DNA from: Paenibacillus glycanilyticus
GTDB lineage: Bacteria; Bacillota; Bacilli; Paenibacillales; Paenibacillaceae
NCBI RefSeq assembly: GCF_030161375.1
Contig: NZ_BSSQ01000001.1
Span: 248,001 to 312,000, forward strand
Direction: 5' to 3'
Length of the DNA: 64,000 nucleotides
Shown here: positions 16,138 to 24,904 of the stretch, one piece after another
How the letters are laid out: each line of letters starts with the position of its first letter
Numbering within the stretch: position 1 is the stretch's first letter
Position numbers and translations under genes: made by a program
The notes under the pieces: model-generated
Database searches by the model: none
Told to the model about the DNA's origin: nothing
The model's input: the letters and a program-made list of their open reading frames with translations, nothing else

Positions 16138-17103
16138 TTAAGCTTCAGCCGGAGTTGCAGCCGTTTTGGTACGGATCGTAGGAAGTAGCTTGTTTTTGTT
16201 GACCGTGCGTTTAATCTCCCATGTTGAAGGGTCATTATTGTCATATTGCTCCAAATAGGAGATAACTTCCTTCGTAATAGGAGTTGGAGTTGACGCGCCG
16301 GAAGTTACTGCAACACGTTCGATTCCTTGTAGCCACTCCTGCTGGATTTCCGACACGTCGGAAACGCGGTAAGCCGGTACGCCTGCGATCTCCTGGGAGA
16401 CTTGGGCGAGACGATTGGAGTTATTGCTGCGCGGATCGCCAACTACGATACATAGCTGCGCCTGCCCGGCTTGGTCTGCTACCGCTTCCTGACGTACTTG
16501 CGTAGCCAGGCAGATCTCGTTATGAATTTCGGCCTTCGGATACGTCTCCAGAAGCTTGCTCATAATATGACGGATATCCCATTGCGACATCGTTGTTTGG
16601 TTCGTAATAATGATACGGCCTTCCGGCACGTTCAGCTCGGAGATGTCTTCGACGCGTTCAATCAGATGCACGCGATCCGGAGCCACGCCAATGGCGCCTT
16701 CCGGTTCCGGATGGCCTTGTTTGCCGATGTAGATAATATGATAGTCCTCGGCGACCTTTTCCCGGATCAGATCATGCGTCTTCGTTACATCCGGACAAGT
16801 AGCGTCCACGATCGTAAGACCTTTCTCGCGGGCGCGGTTGCGAACTTCGGGAGATACGCCATGGGCCGTGAAGATAACCGTGCCGCTCTCAATTTGCTCC
16901 AAAATCTCAAGACGGTTCTCCCCGTCCAGCGTAATTACGCCTTCTGTCTCGAAAGCTTCTGTCACATGCGCATTATGAACGATCATGCCAAGGATATAAA
17001 TCGGACGCGGAAGGTCCAGGTTTTTGGCGGTTTGCAAAGCGAGAACCATGGCATCAACAACGCCGTAACAATAGCCCCGCGGTGATATTTTAACAATTTC
17101 CAC
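16138..17103 (-). CDS. ispH: 4-hydroxy-3-methylbut-2-enyl diphosphate reductase
   Basis: 321 residues from GTG 17103, chosen because AGCAGG lies eight bases upstream and [19 protein letters not shown] matches the usual N-terminus; another GTG nine bases earlier is crowded by that site. The three [4Fe-4S] cysteines are seen in GYCYGV (Cys12), DATCPDV and EICLATQ, with HGVSPEV and [11 protein letters not shown] completing the family pattern. It performs the last step of the MEP isoprenoid pathway, yielding IPP and DMAPP. It follows the histidine kinase gene by about 30 bases and may be transcribed with the two-component pair. Confidence 0.95.
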   Translation of the reverse strand: MEIVKISPRGYCYGVVDAMVLALQTAKNLDLPRPIYILGMIVHNAHVTEAFETEGVITLDGENRLEILEQIESGTVIFTAHGVSPEVRNRAREKGLTIVDATCPDVTKTHDLIREKVAEDYHIIYIGKQGHPEPEGAIGVAPDRVHLIERVEDISELNVPEGRIIITNQTTMSQWDIRHIMSKLLETYPKAEIHNEICLATQVRQEAVADQAGQAQLCIVVGDPRSNNSNRLAQVSQEIAGVPAYRVSDVSEIQQEWLQGIERVAVTSGASTPTPITKEVISYLEQYDNNDPSTWEIKRTVNKNKLLPTIRTKTAATPAEA

Positions 17104-17133
17104 TTGTTGCACCTGCTTTCTGGATAACGAAGG

Positions 17134-18660
17134 TTAGTCTTCGATTCGTTGATCGGTTCCTTCCATTATAATCGATGCAGGCTGGGGGGAAAAGTCTATT
17201 GGCAGCCAAATGACAAACGTGGACCCTTCTTCCTCCATCGTAGTCACCTCGATCGAGCCGCGGTGTTCGTCGATAATCCATTTGGCTATGGACAAACCAA
17301 GCCCCGTTCCAACGGTTTTCCCGCGTGATTCGTCCGCCCGGTAGAACCGGTCGAAGATATGCGGAACCTCTTTCGGATTCATGCCGATGCCCGTATCTTT
17401 AATAATGATGCCCAGTTGGTCTTCTCTACGCGTCGCGGATAACTCAATCCAGCCGCTTGGCGTGTATTTGAACGCATTTTCGATAAAAATGAACAAGAGT
17501 TGCTGCAAGTAGTCTGCATTCCCTTTTACTTGGAAGCCGTTCAAGGCAGACAGATCGCCAACCCGCCATACGGCGGTGCGAGGCAAGAATCCTGCTCTGC
17601 GGCCCACTTCTTCCGCGATAGGCAGCATCGGCAGCGTTGTTTTCTCCATCTCGTAACCGGCATCCGCTCTTGCCAAAGCCAGAAGATCATTCACAAGCGT
17701 AGACATCCGTCTTGCTTCCGCCGAAATATCTTGCATGGCTTCATTAGACAACTCCCAGCGATTGGTATCAAGAGCGAGTACAATATCTCCCGCTTCGCCA
17801 GGTTCAAGCGTTTTCGACCACATCCGCTGAAGAAGCTCAATATTCCCGCGAATCGTTGTCAGAGGGGTGCGAAGCTCATGAGACGCATCCGATACAAAAC
17901 GCCGCTGCGCTTTATACGATTCATCCAGCCCGTTATACGCTATTTCTATGCGGGATAGCATAATATTAAGGGTGTATACCAATCTTCCAATTTCATCCTT
18001 GGGCCCTTCAATCGGAATCCTTACGCTAAGATCCGACCCGCTTTGAATCTGTTCCGTCGAACGGATCACTCGTTCAATCGGCTGCAGGGCTTTGCGCGCC
18101 AGGAATAAGCCTACGGAGAAGGCGATAATCAAGCAGATGACCGATGATAATATCAAAATAACGCGAAGACCCGTCAAATAATTGGTTTCACTTGTAATGA
18201 CGGTCCCCACCTGAAGCAGGCCGATGATTTCGCCTTCTTCCGTATTGTTGGGAATAACTCGCTGATAGACAAGGAATGGGAGTACTTCGCCGCTGTCCGT
18301 CTTTAGGGTTGTCTTCACATAGCCGTTCTTAGGGTTGGACTTCGCTTCAGGTATCGGAAATTTCAACCCGTTTTTACCTAGCTCATCCGATTGTTTGATT
18401 ACGCCTTCCGTATAGTTAACTAATTGGACAAAAAAGTTTTTATCAATGAAGGGTGATTTCTTCTGTAGATTAAGGTCCATTTGGTTCAAGCCATATTCGT
18501 ATTTATAAATGTTATAATCATTCGCTTGGTCACGAAGCTGTACCTTGATATCATTATATGTGTTCATATTAACAAAGAAATAAATAGCCACGCAGAGCAC
18601 AATCAATGCTGCCGCAAGGATGCCGGAGAACCATAAGGTCAGACGAAGCCTGATTGTCAT
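17134..18660 (-). CDS. Sensor histidine kinase (HAMP, HisKA, HATPase)
   Basis: 508 residues. An N-terminal membrane helix (about 9-30), an extracytoplasmic sensor region of roughly 130 residues and a second helix (about 165-188) precede a HAMP segment, the H-box SDASHELRTPLTTIRGN with the phospho-acceptor His, and an ATPase domain with N, G1 and G2 boxes (FIFIENAFKYTP, IKDTGIGM, GTGLGLSIAKWI). The gene starts seven bases after the response regulator stop, forming a pair. The sensed signal is unknown. HtrA lies upstream, separated by a terminator. Confidence 0.94.
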   Translation of the reverse strand: MTIRLRLTLWFSGILAAALIVLCVAIYFFVNMNTYNDIKVQLRDQANDYNIYKYEYGLNQMDLNLQKKSPFIDKNFFVQLVNYTEGVIKQSDELGKNGLKFPIPEAKSNPKNGYVKTTLKTDSGEVLPFLVYQRVIPNNTEEGEIIGLLQVGTVITSETNYLTGLRVILILSSVICLIIAFSVGLFLARKALQPIERVIRSTEQIQSGSDLSVRIPIEGPKDEIGRLVYTLNIMLSRIEIAYNGLDESYKAQRRFVSDASHELRTPLTTIRGNIELLQRMWSKTLEPGEAGDIVLALDTNRWELSNEAMQDISAEARRMSTLVNDLLALARADAGYEMEKTTLPMLPIAEEVGRRAGFLPRTAVWRVGDLSALNGFQVKGNADYLQQLLFIFIENAFKYTPSGWIELSATRREDQLGIIIKDTGIGMNPKEVPHIFDRFYRADESRGKTVGTGLGLSIAKWIIDEHRGSIEVTTMEEEGSTFVIWLPIDFSPQPASIIMEGTDQRIED

Positions 18661-18667
18661 CTGCTAA

Positions 18668-19360
18668 TCAACCCTCTCCCCGCAATACATAGCCGGTACC
18701 GCGTACCGTTTGGATAATTCGTTTAGCCCCGCCTTCCTCCAGCTTCTGGCGGAGCATCGCAATATAAACCTCAAGCACGTTCGACTCGCCGCTGAAATCA
18801 TAACCCCAGATCTTCTCCATAATGGCGTCCCTTGTCAGCACGCGCCGAGGATTGTGCATAAATAAGAGCAAGAGGTCGTATTCCTTCGCCGTCAATTCGA
18901 TCCGTCTGCCGGAGCGAATCGCTTCGCGGGAATCCAGATCAAGCGCCAAGTCTTCAAATACGATTTTGTTGCTGTTGCCCTCGTCGATCTTATCCGATTT
19001 ACGGCGCAACAAAGCACGGACTCTGGCCAGTAATTCCTCCAGCGCAAACGGTTTGATTAGATAATCGTCCGCCCCGGCATCGAGCCCTTTTACCCGGTCC
19101 GAGATATCGTCTTTGGCCGTCAGCATTAGAATAGGCACGGTGCTTCCGCCTTCGCGCACGCGGCGGCACACTTCCCAGCCATCCACCTGCGGCATCATGA
19201 CATCCAAGATCAGCATGTCCGGATCTGCGGACAAGAGCATCTTCAAGCCTTCCATCCCGTTGCTTGCGGTCGTTACCTCGTAACCTTCAAACGCAAGGCT
19301 TCTTCTAAGCAAAGCCGTGATTTTTTCATCGTCATCTACCACCATAATGTGCTGTCTCAT
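18668..19360 (-). CDS. OmpR-family response regulator
   Basis: 230 residues. Receiver domain with DDDE and phospho-acceptor Asp at about 52 (MLILDVMMP), LIKPFALEE carrying the conserved lysine, then a winged helix (IELTAKEYDLLLLF, NVLEVYIAMLRQKLE, VRGTGYVL). It resembles MprA/CssR-type regulators, which in other bacteria control htrA-type proteases. That fits the position just downstream of an htrA gene whose promoter has three helically phased TTTTAA repeats, but direct regulation is an inference. Confidence 0.94.
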   Translation of the reverse strand: MRQHIMVVDDDEKITALLRRSLAFEGYEVTTASNGMEGLKMLLSADPDMLILDVMMPQVDGWEVCRRVREGGSTVPILMLTAKDDISDRVKGLDAGADDYLIKPFALEELLARVRALLRRKSDKIDEGNSNKIVFEDLALDLDSREAIRSGRRIELTAKEYDLLLLFMHNPRRVLTRDAIMEKIWGYDFSGESNVLEVYIAMLRQKLEEGGAKRIIQTVRGTGYVLRGEG

Positions 19361-19394
19361 TCTATTCTCCCCTTGTATATAACTTATCGGCTAG

Positions 19395-19427
19395 AAAAAA
19401 AGCGCAGATTACTCTGCGCTTTTTTTG
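19395..19427 (-). terminator. Intrinsic terminator, htrA
   Basis: AAAAAAAGCGCAGA pairs with TCTGCGCTTTTTTT across TTAC, 11 bases beyond the htrA stop and just before the response regulator gene. Confidence 0.88.
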
Positions 19428-19437
19428 TCTGCGTAAC

Positions 19438-21081
19438 TTACTCGGCGTTGAATTTATTTTTGTCTCCGATTTCAACCGTCAGATCCATTTTTTCGCCTCT
19501 GCGCATAATGTTCAGCACGGCTTTGTCGCCCACTTTGCGTTTTTGAATCTCCGCGATAAGCGCTTGGGTATTATCGTACGTTTTGCCGTCGATGCCCAAG
19601 ATAACGTCAAATTGCTTCAGATCGGCAATGTATGCCGGAGAATTATAATAAACGTTGCTTACAATCGAACCTTCCGCTTTATCCATGCTCAGCTGTTTCG
19701 CAATTGCGTCCGTTACGTCACCCAGCTCTGCGCCAATGAATGGAACCGGCTCTTTAGGCACTTCTTTATTGTTTTTGAGAGTATCCAGAACTTCCTGGAT
19801 CGTGCTCGTCGGAATCGCAAAACCAATGCCTTGCGCTTGCGAGCTTACCGCTGTGTTAATACCAACAACTTCGCCTTTTGTATTCAGAAGCGGACCGCCC
19901 GAGTTGCCCGGGTTAATCGAAGCGTCTGTTTGCAGCAAATGCTTGTAATTGCGGGTGCCGTCCGTATCTTGGATATCGATTGGACGCTCTTTCGCGCTAA
20001 GCACGCCTACTGTTACCGTGTGGTCAAAGCCGTATGGATTGCCGATTGCAACAACCCAGTCACCGATGTTGATATCGTCCGAACTGCCAAGCGGCAGCGT
20101 TGGGAACGCTTTGTCGCCCGTAATCTTCAGTACGGCAAGGTCTAGATCAAAGCTGGAACCAAGAAGTTCGGCTGTAAACGGCTTGTCGTAGCCTTGTACC
20201 GTTACTTCGATTTTATCGGAATCCGCTACAACATGCTGGTTAGTCAAGATGTAACCGTCGGATTCGAAGAAGAAGCCCGTACCAATTCCTTGAGCCTGCA
20301 GATTGCTGTCATCGTCTTTGTTGCCGTTATCTTGCGGCTGTTGCTGATTGGCATCCGGAGCCTCGTCGCCAAAGAACTGACGGAAGAACGGATCGTCCAA
20401 AATGCCGCCCCCGCCGCTGCTGCCGCGCGTCGCTGGCTTCACGTACGTCTCAATCTTCACGACCGCCGGGCTTGCCGTCTCAAACAACTTCGCAATGTTA
20501 TCCGGTCTAGCGGCTGCTACCGAAGCACCGCCATTGCTGCCTGTCGTTCCCTCAGCCGTAGAACCCGAACCGGCGCTTGCGGAATTATTCGCCTGTCCCG
20601 AGGAGAATACCGAATTGCTTGTGAACCAGTTATTCGTATCGGAAGCATACATCAGGCCGCCCATCAGGCCGCCCACTACAACTACCCCAGCCAGGAAGGA
20701 GACAAACATGCCTCTAATCGGGCTTTTTTTGCGAGGCTCGCGTTGTTGCCAGCTGCTGCTGCCTGCTTGCTGATTATAAGTAAATGGCCGCATTGGCACC
20801 GGAGGCGTTACTTCCACTTTTGTTTGTTCTGCCTCAGGTTCGTTGTCATCAGGTGCTCCCGAGTAGTGTTCCTGCGGATTAGAGCGGGAAGGTACGGCTC
20901 CACCGTTATCGTCTGGTGCCGAAGATTTAAAAGGTCCGTATGAATAATAGTAGGAAGTTTTGCCCGGAGCTTCCGATCCTTCCGATGATGCTTCTGTGTT
21001 CTCATCTTCTCGCGGATCGTTGTTATCACCGTTTGCGCGATTCTGAAAGAAATCGTCATATTTTTTGTTCTGATCGTCCAT
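19438..21081 (-). CDS. htrA: Membrane-anchored HtrA/DegP-type serine protease with PDZ domain
   Basis: 547 residues from ATG 21081 (AAGGAGGAG upstream; an open extension to 21171 has no such site). A long acidic, Asn/Ser-rich cytoplasmic segment (1 to about 150) precedes one membrane helix (FVSFLAGVVVVGGLMGGLM), then a trypsin-like domain with triad residues in TNQHVV, DLDLAVLKI and NPGNSGGPLL, and a C-terminal PDZ domain (QFDVILGIDGKTYDN). Such proteases degrade misfolded proteins outside the membrane. The N-terminal cytoplasmic extension is longer than in Bacillus HtrA. Probably stress-induced. Confidence 0.95.
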   Translation of the reverse strand: MDDQNKKYDDFFQNRANGDNNDPREDENTEASSEGSEAPGKTSYYYSYGPFKSSAPDDNGGAVPSRSNPQEHYSGAPDDNEPEAEQTKVEVTPPVPMRPFTYNQQAGSSSWQQREPRKKSPIRGMFVSFLAGVVVVGGLMGGLMYASDTNNWFTSNSVFSSGQANNSASAGSGSTAEGTTGSNGGASVAAARPDNIAKLFETASPAVVKIETYVKPATRGSSGGGGILDDPFFRQFFGDEAPDANQQQPQDNGNKDDDSNLQAQGIGTGFFFESDGYILTNQHVVADSDKIEVTVQGYDKPFTAELLGSSFDLDLAVLKITGDKAFPTLPLGSSDDINIGDWVVAIGNPYGFDHTVTVGVLSAKERPIDIQDTDGTRNYKHLLQTDASINPGNSGGPLLNTKGEVVGINTAVSSQAQGIGFAIPTSTIQEVLDTLKNNKEVPKEPVPFIGAELGDVTDAIAKQLSMDKAEGSIVSNVYYNSPAYIADLKQFDVILGIDGKTYDNTQALIAEIQKRKVGDKAVLNIMRRGEKMDLTVEIGDKNKFNAE

Positions 21082-21169
21082 GTCCGTTCTCCTCCTTGAT
21101 TTATTCCAATTAAAGCAGCCGAATCTTGTAATTGTCGGCGCTCTCAATTCCTGTATTCCTATCATGCAC

Positions 21170-21204
21170 ATTCTACCTTAAAACAAACTTAAAATGAATT
21201 AAAA
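21170..21204 (-). promoter_or_regulatory. htrA promoter region with three phased TTTTAA repeats
   Basis: On the minus strand three TTTTAA hexamers (21199-21204, 21189-21194, 21178-21183) follow at 10- and 11-base steps and end next to TAGAAT (21170-21175), a good -10 box. Direct repeats with one-helical-turn spacing are typical of OmpR-family regulator sites. Confidence 0.5.
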
Positions 21205-21211
21205 CGAAAAT

Positions 21212-21233
21212 AAAAAAAACGTCATTCGACGTT
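21212..21233 (-). terminator. Weak intrinsic terminator, yugN-like gene
   Basis: AACGTC/GACGTT six-base stem with ATTC loop followed on the minus strand by eight T residues; it lies about 70 bases past the yugN-like stop. Confidence 0.55.
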
Positions 21234-21304
21234 ATTTCTATATCCTTCGCACGTTAATCTACCAAACTCTCCATTGGCTAATAGAGAGCTTGGCGTGCCT
21301 TATT

Positions 21305-21718
21305 TTATTGGGGAAACAGCTTTTCAACTTCGTTTAATATTCCTTTCGCCTTATCCACCCATTTCGAATCCACTCGTGCGTCCGGGTTCGAAGGTGATTG
21401 AAACTGATCAAATAATGCCCCTACGACGCGTGCGCTTGCTTCGGGATCGTTGCCTTCCTGATATTCATGTCTCAGCACATAAGGCGACCCGAACGTAATG
21501 ATCGCATTCGTGTCCGCCGTTACATCCACGACGCTTCCGTTCGTCACTTGAAAAGGCAAGCGAAGCCACACTTTATGCTCCTCGTCCAATGCCCGGTCAA
21601 AAGAGCCGTTCGTATAGTCCCAATTGCCTCCGAGCGAGAACTGTTGCTCCTCCAGCCAATCCCTTGAATCCGTGAACGCTTGCTGACGGGCTTCCAGCGA
21701 TGATGAAAGTGGAATCAT
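21305..21718 (-). CDS. YugN-like family protein
   Basis: 137 residues opening with MIPLSSSLE and containing FSLGGNWDYTNGSFDRALDE and WLRLPFQV, the pattern of the YugN-like family of Bacillales. No catalytic motif, signal peptide or membrane segment is visible. RBS is AAAGGAGATGA. The family has no known function. The gene stands alone between htrA and liaR. Confidence 0.8.
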   Translation of the reverse strand: MIPLSSSLEARQQAFTDSRDWLEEQQFSLGGNWDYTNGSFDRALDEEHKVWLRLPFQVTNGSVVDVTADTNAIITFGSPYVLRHEYQEGNDPEASARVVGALFDQFQSPSNPDARVDSKWVDKAKGILNEVEKLFPQ

Positions 21719-21805
21719 GACCGATCATCTCCTTTAGCATGTATGGTAATTAGCACACATGTATATATAACCACTAAAGGATAATATGTCCCACCATTTG
21801 AACGT

Positions 21806-22474
21806 TTATGTGTTTTTAACCCAGCCTTTGCGATGCGCCAGAACCGCCAGCTGCGTCCGGTCGTCCAGTTCGCATTTCATCAACAGATTGCTGACATGGG
21901 TTTTGACGGTTTTTACGCTTATATGAAGCTCCTCGCCAATCTCCTTGTTGGAACGGCCTTCCGCGATAAGCAGCAGCACTTCCTTCTCCCGCTCCGTCAA
22001 GTCTTCGTCACCGGATTGGGCGGTACGCTGGCGCAAGCCTCTCGTTAATGCTTGCGATACATCCGCCGTCATGACCGGCATGCCTTTCACCGCGCCATTC
22101 AGCGCATAAATCAGCTCTTCCGCCGATACGGTCTTAAGGACGTAACTGACAGCTCCCGCTTCAATTGCTCCGTATACCTTGTCATCTTCGAGGAAACTGG
22201 TCAACATAACGATCTTCAGGCTTGGATATTTAGCAATAAGTTGCCGCGTTGTTTCAATGCCATCCATTCCCGGCATCATAAGGTCCATCAATATGACGTC
22301 CGGCAATTCGCCGGTGGGAAGCCCCGCTTCCAGCATCGAGATAGCCGTTTGCCCGCTGCCTGCTTCAGCAACAACCTCAAATTTCGGCTCCAGCATCAAA
22401 TACGTGCGCAAGCCCGTTCTCACCATATCATGGTCATCTACAATCATGACTTTTAATGTATTAGTCCCGCTCAT
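21806..22474 (-). CDS. liaR: LiaR-type NarL/LuxR-family response regulator
   Basis: 222 residues from ATG 22474; GGAGG lies nine bases upstream, whereas an ATG at 22483 is directly against it. The receiver domain shows VDDHDMVRTGL, Asp in VILMDLMMPGMDG and VLKTVS. A LuxR helix-turn-helix follows (LTEREKEVLLLIAEGRSNKE, ISVKTVKTHVSNLL). It overlaps the liaS 3' end by 14 bases. With LiaF and LiaS it forms the cell-envelope stress system that responds to lipid II-binding antibiotics in Bacillales. Confidence 0.94.
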   Translation of the reverse strand: MSGTNTLKVMIVDDHDMVRTGLRTYLMLEPKFEVVAEAGSGQTAISMLEAGLPTGELPDVILMDLMMPGMDGIETTRQLIAKYPSLKIVMLTSFLEDDKVYGAIEAGAVSYVLKTVSAEELIYALNGAVKGMPVMTADVSQALTRGLRQRTAQSGDEDLTEREKEVLLLIAEGRSNKEIGEELHISVKTVKTHVSNLLMKCELDDRTQLAVLAHRKGWVKNT

Positions 22475-23501
22475 CGTTTTCATTCCTCCGCCATATTTTC
22501 GGTATTGTAACCTTCACTCTCGTTCCGCTGCCCGGCTTGCTAATAATTTCCGCCAATCCGCCTAACTGCTGCGCACGCTCCTGCATCGTCGATAATCCGT
22601 ACGAACCTCGGCTAACTTGATCTGCCCGGAAGCCCGCCCCGTCATCTTGAAGACTTAGCACGACCTGACGTTCATTCTCCGTCAAACTAAGCGAGCAGCC
22701 TTGCGCGCCGGAATGCTTCACTACATTCGCCATAGCTTCCTGGATGATCAGGAACAGCTGATGCTCCTTCGCTTCGGAGAGCGGCTCCGATAACCGCCAG
22801 TCGAAATTACCTTGAAGACCGTTCTGCCGGCAATAGTCCGGAAACCATTTATCCAGCGCCTCATGCAGGGTACGCCCTTCGAGCTCCATCGGCCGAAGTT
22901 GCGCGATAAAAATCCGCATCTGCTTTTGCGCTAGAGTCGACATCTGGATCAGCTGATCCAATACGGAAGCAGCACGAGCTTGATCGATCTCTTGCAGCTT
23001 CGGCAAGGAAGATGCGCACATATGCATCGCGAACAGCTGTTGACTGACCGTATCATGCAAATCTCTGGCCAGGCGTTTCCGTTCCTCCTGCACCGCGGCT
23101 TCATTAGAAGCAGCTTGCGCCATAACCTGTTCTTCCCCTGTCATCTGCAGCCGCTTCATCCGCACTTCCATCAGTTCCGCAAGCTCATTAAATTCGTGGT
23201 ACAGCTCCGAGAATGAATCGCCGGATTCGGTAATCCGAACTTCAAAGTTCCCGTTTACCGCCTGCTTCAAAGCTAGCTGCAGCGTATCGATCCGCCGTTG
23301 AATATGCTGTCCTGTCCAATACCCGAAACCCGCGCTAACAAGCAGAAAGACGGAGGCTGCCCCATAGCGCACTTCCGTCTGTACATAATCTCCTGAGAAT
23401 CCGGTCCATACCACAATTGCAAGCAATAGCGCCGTTACCGAAGAGGCAACAAACATAGCGAGCAGCTGCCATTTGCCGCCTCGGAACAATCGAACGATCA
23501 T
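22461..23501 (-). CDS. liaS: LiaS-type sensor histidine kinase
   Basis: 346 residues. Two N-terminal membrane helices (about 12-32 and 45-63) with a very short outer loop mark an intramembrane-sensing kinase. A HAMP-like segment, a HisKA_3 domain with the phospho-acceptor histidine in ERKRLARDLHDTVSQQLF, and a HATPase domain (LIIQEAMANVVKHSGA, LQDDGAGF, YGLSTMQERA) follow. It lies between liaF and liaR, with seven and minus 14 bases of spacing, so the three are one operon. In Bacillus, LiaF holds LiaS inactive until envelope damage. Confidence 0.94.
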   Translation of the reverse strand: MIVRLFRGGKWQLLAMFVASSVTALLLAIVVWTGFSGDYVQTEVRYGAASVFLLVSAGFGYWTGQHIQRRIDTLQLALKQAVNGNFEVRITESGDSFSELYHEFNELAELMEVRMKRLQMTGEEQVMAQAASNEAAVQEERKRLARDLHDTVSQQLFAMHMCASSLPKLQEIDQARAASVLDQLIQMSTLAQKQMRIFIAQLRPMELEGRTLHEALDKWFPDYCRQNGLQGNFDWRLSEPLSEAKEHQLFLIIQEAMANVVKHSGAQGCSLSLTENERQVVLSLQDDGAGFRADQVSRGSYGLSTMQERAQQLGGLAEIISKPGSGTRVKVTIPKIWRRNENDERD

Positions 23502-23507
23502 AAAAGT

Positions 23508-24599
23508 CTAACCCACCTTCGTTACGCGGACATCGCCGATAAACGTGCTTACGACGAGTTTGATTTTTTTATCCGTCTCTTCATAATAAGGCGAATGGAT
23601 GTTAATGCTCTTGAACATTCCGCCTTCCTTCTGTCCGAGAATCTTGACGTCCCCGACAAAAGCACTCGATATCACCTGAATGCCTACTTCATAATCGTTG
23701 GGAACATATACTTTCACATCGCCAATAAAAGATGAGATGTTAATCTTCGTCTCCCCAAACGGAATTTGCGCTTTCGTCAAATCCACAATCGTATCGCCGA
23801 TAAAATGGGATATATTCAGCGGTTTCAGCTCCCAATAATCTTGACCGATATGAATATCTCCGATAAACCCGGATCTGGATTGCGCGCTTGGATCATGGTT
23901 CCAATATTCGAAGGATCCGTGCTTGGAGCGGTGATGTTGCCTGTGTTGTCTGTGATGTTCGCGAATATGCTCCCTCACTTGCTCTTTATGCTCCCGGATA
24001 TGACGCTTCTGCTCATTGATCTGTTGACGCAATTGATGCTTCATATCATGATGTCTAGTCCGATGAAGCGGTTCTTGTCTTTGCTGCCCTTGCTGCTCCC
24101 TCTGTTCGTTCATTTCTTCGAATGCCGCATTGCCGTCTTCCTTCGTAGGGTCAGGGTGAAGAGGCGGCGCGGAAGGCACTTCGCCTTTGTGATCGGTATA
24201 CGCATTGTACGATTTCCATTCATCCTCGAATTGCGGAGGCTCCTGGTGGCGATGCCGCGGACGGCGCAAAAAGTTAATGCCTACGAGAATAATAATGATC
24301 GGCCAAGCGTACGAGACGATATCGCCAAACGACCAGGAGAACCATTCTAGATTATGGCCGAGGAACATAAAGCCGAGTATGATCATCATGCCTGCCCACC
24401 AGCCTGAACCGTTACCGCGGCTTCCGGCCAGCAATCCGTGCACGCCAATCCACAAAAGCACAACCGGCCAATAATTAGAGACGATATCCCCAATACTAAT
24501 ATCGAAATCAACCACGCCAAATTGTCTTAATAAGAAAACGACGCCTATTCCAATAATAATGAGACCAGACAACAGCCGGTTTAGAAAGCTTCCATTCAA
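23508..24599 (-). CDS. liaF: LiaF-type envelope stress regulator with long His/Gln/Arg-rich insert
   Basis: 363 residues from TTG 24599 (GGGAG nine bases upstream); no better start exists, and an ATG frame to 24698 lacks an RBS. Residues 1-111 hold four short hydrophobic segments. Residues 112-243 are an unusual hydrophilic linker rich in His, Arg, Gln and Glu, with runs such as HIREHKEQVREHIREHH. Residues 244-363 carry five repeats of F-[IV]-G-D, the C-terminal cell-wall-active antibiotic response domain. Bacillus LiaF is about 241 residues, so the linker accounts for the extra length. In Bacillus, LiaF restrains the LiaSR pair. Confidence 0.9.
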   Translation of the reverse strand: MNGSFLNRLLSGLIIIGIGVVFLLRQFGVVDFDISIGDIVSNYWPVVLLWIGVHGLLAGSRGNGSGWWAGMMIILGFMFLGHNLEWFSWSFGDIVSYAWPIIIILVGINFLRRPRHRHQEPPQFEDEWKSYNAYTDHKGEVPSAPPLHPDPTKEDGNAAFEEMNEQREQQGQQRQEPLHRTRHHDMKHQLRQQINEQKRHIREHKEQVREHIREHHRQHRQHHRSKHGSFEYWNHDPSAQSRSGFIGDIHIGQDYWELKPLNISHFIGDTIVDLTKAQIPFGETKINISSFIGDVKVYVPNDYEVGIQVISSAFVGDVKILGQKEGGMFKSINIHSPYYEETDKKIKLVVSTFIGDVRVTKVG

Positions 24600-24700
24600 G
24601 TTATTCAACTCCCTGCGACTACTCAAGAATGTCTTATTGCTACTTAGTATAGCTAATGAAAGAACTCTTATAAAGGGACGGTCGATTGAACTTCGCATCG

Positions 24701-24710
24701 GTCTTGAGAC
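24701..24710. promoter_or_regulatory. GTCTTGAGAC inverted repeat upstream of liaF
   Basis: GTCT-TG-AGAC lies 101 bases upstream of the liaF start, flanked by CGG on one side and GG on the other. liaFSR operons are autoregulated by LiaR in relatives; I mark this as a possible LiaR site on position and symmetry only. Confidence 0.35.
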
Positions 24711-24769
24711 GGAGACGAACCCACGGGAATCCGTTCCAAACCGTCATTTTTCGCTATTCTGTAAAAAAA

Positions 24770-24786
24770 AGTTATTCTACGTCACA
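24770..24786. promoter_or_regulatory. GlnR/TnrA-like box upstream of amt
   Basis: AGTTATTCTACGTCACA matches TGTNA-N7-TNACA at all but the first position. It is centred about 63 bases upstream of the predicted amt transcription start, comparable to the box ahead of glnA. Confidence 0.65.
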
Positions 24787-24804
24787 AAACATCACGCTTA
24801 CACG

Positions 24805-24834
24805 TTGACATAACTGACTTGGACTAATTATAAT
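24805..24834 (+). promoter_or_regulatory. Promoter of amt
   Basis: TTGACA (24805-24810) and TATAAT (24829-24834) with an 18-base spacer. The predicted start, near 24841, lies downstream of an ATG at 24833, so that ATG cannot be the start of the gene. Confidence 0.85.
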
Positions 24835-24904
24835 GGTGAGCGGATTCATAGAGACAGAGAAACCTTACATCATAAAAGACTATGAACAAACGGGAGTTGA
24901 AGCA

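Noticed and set aside
19438-21081. Considered as a fusion because of the long acidic N-terminus
   Set aside because: The acidic, low-complexity cytoplasmic segment before the single membrane helix is a feature of Gram-positive HtrA proteins; no second domain is visible.
24833-24904. Longer amt start at ATG 24833
   Set aside because: This codon overlaps the -10 box; transcription should begin downstream, and ATG 24905 has a good RBS and family-like N-terminus.
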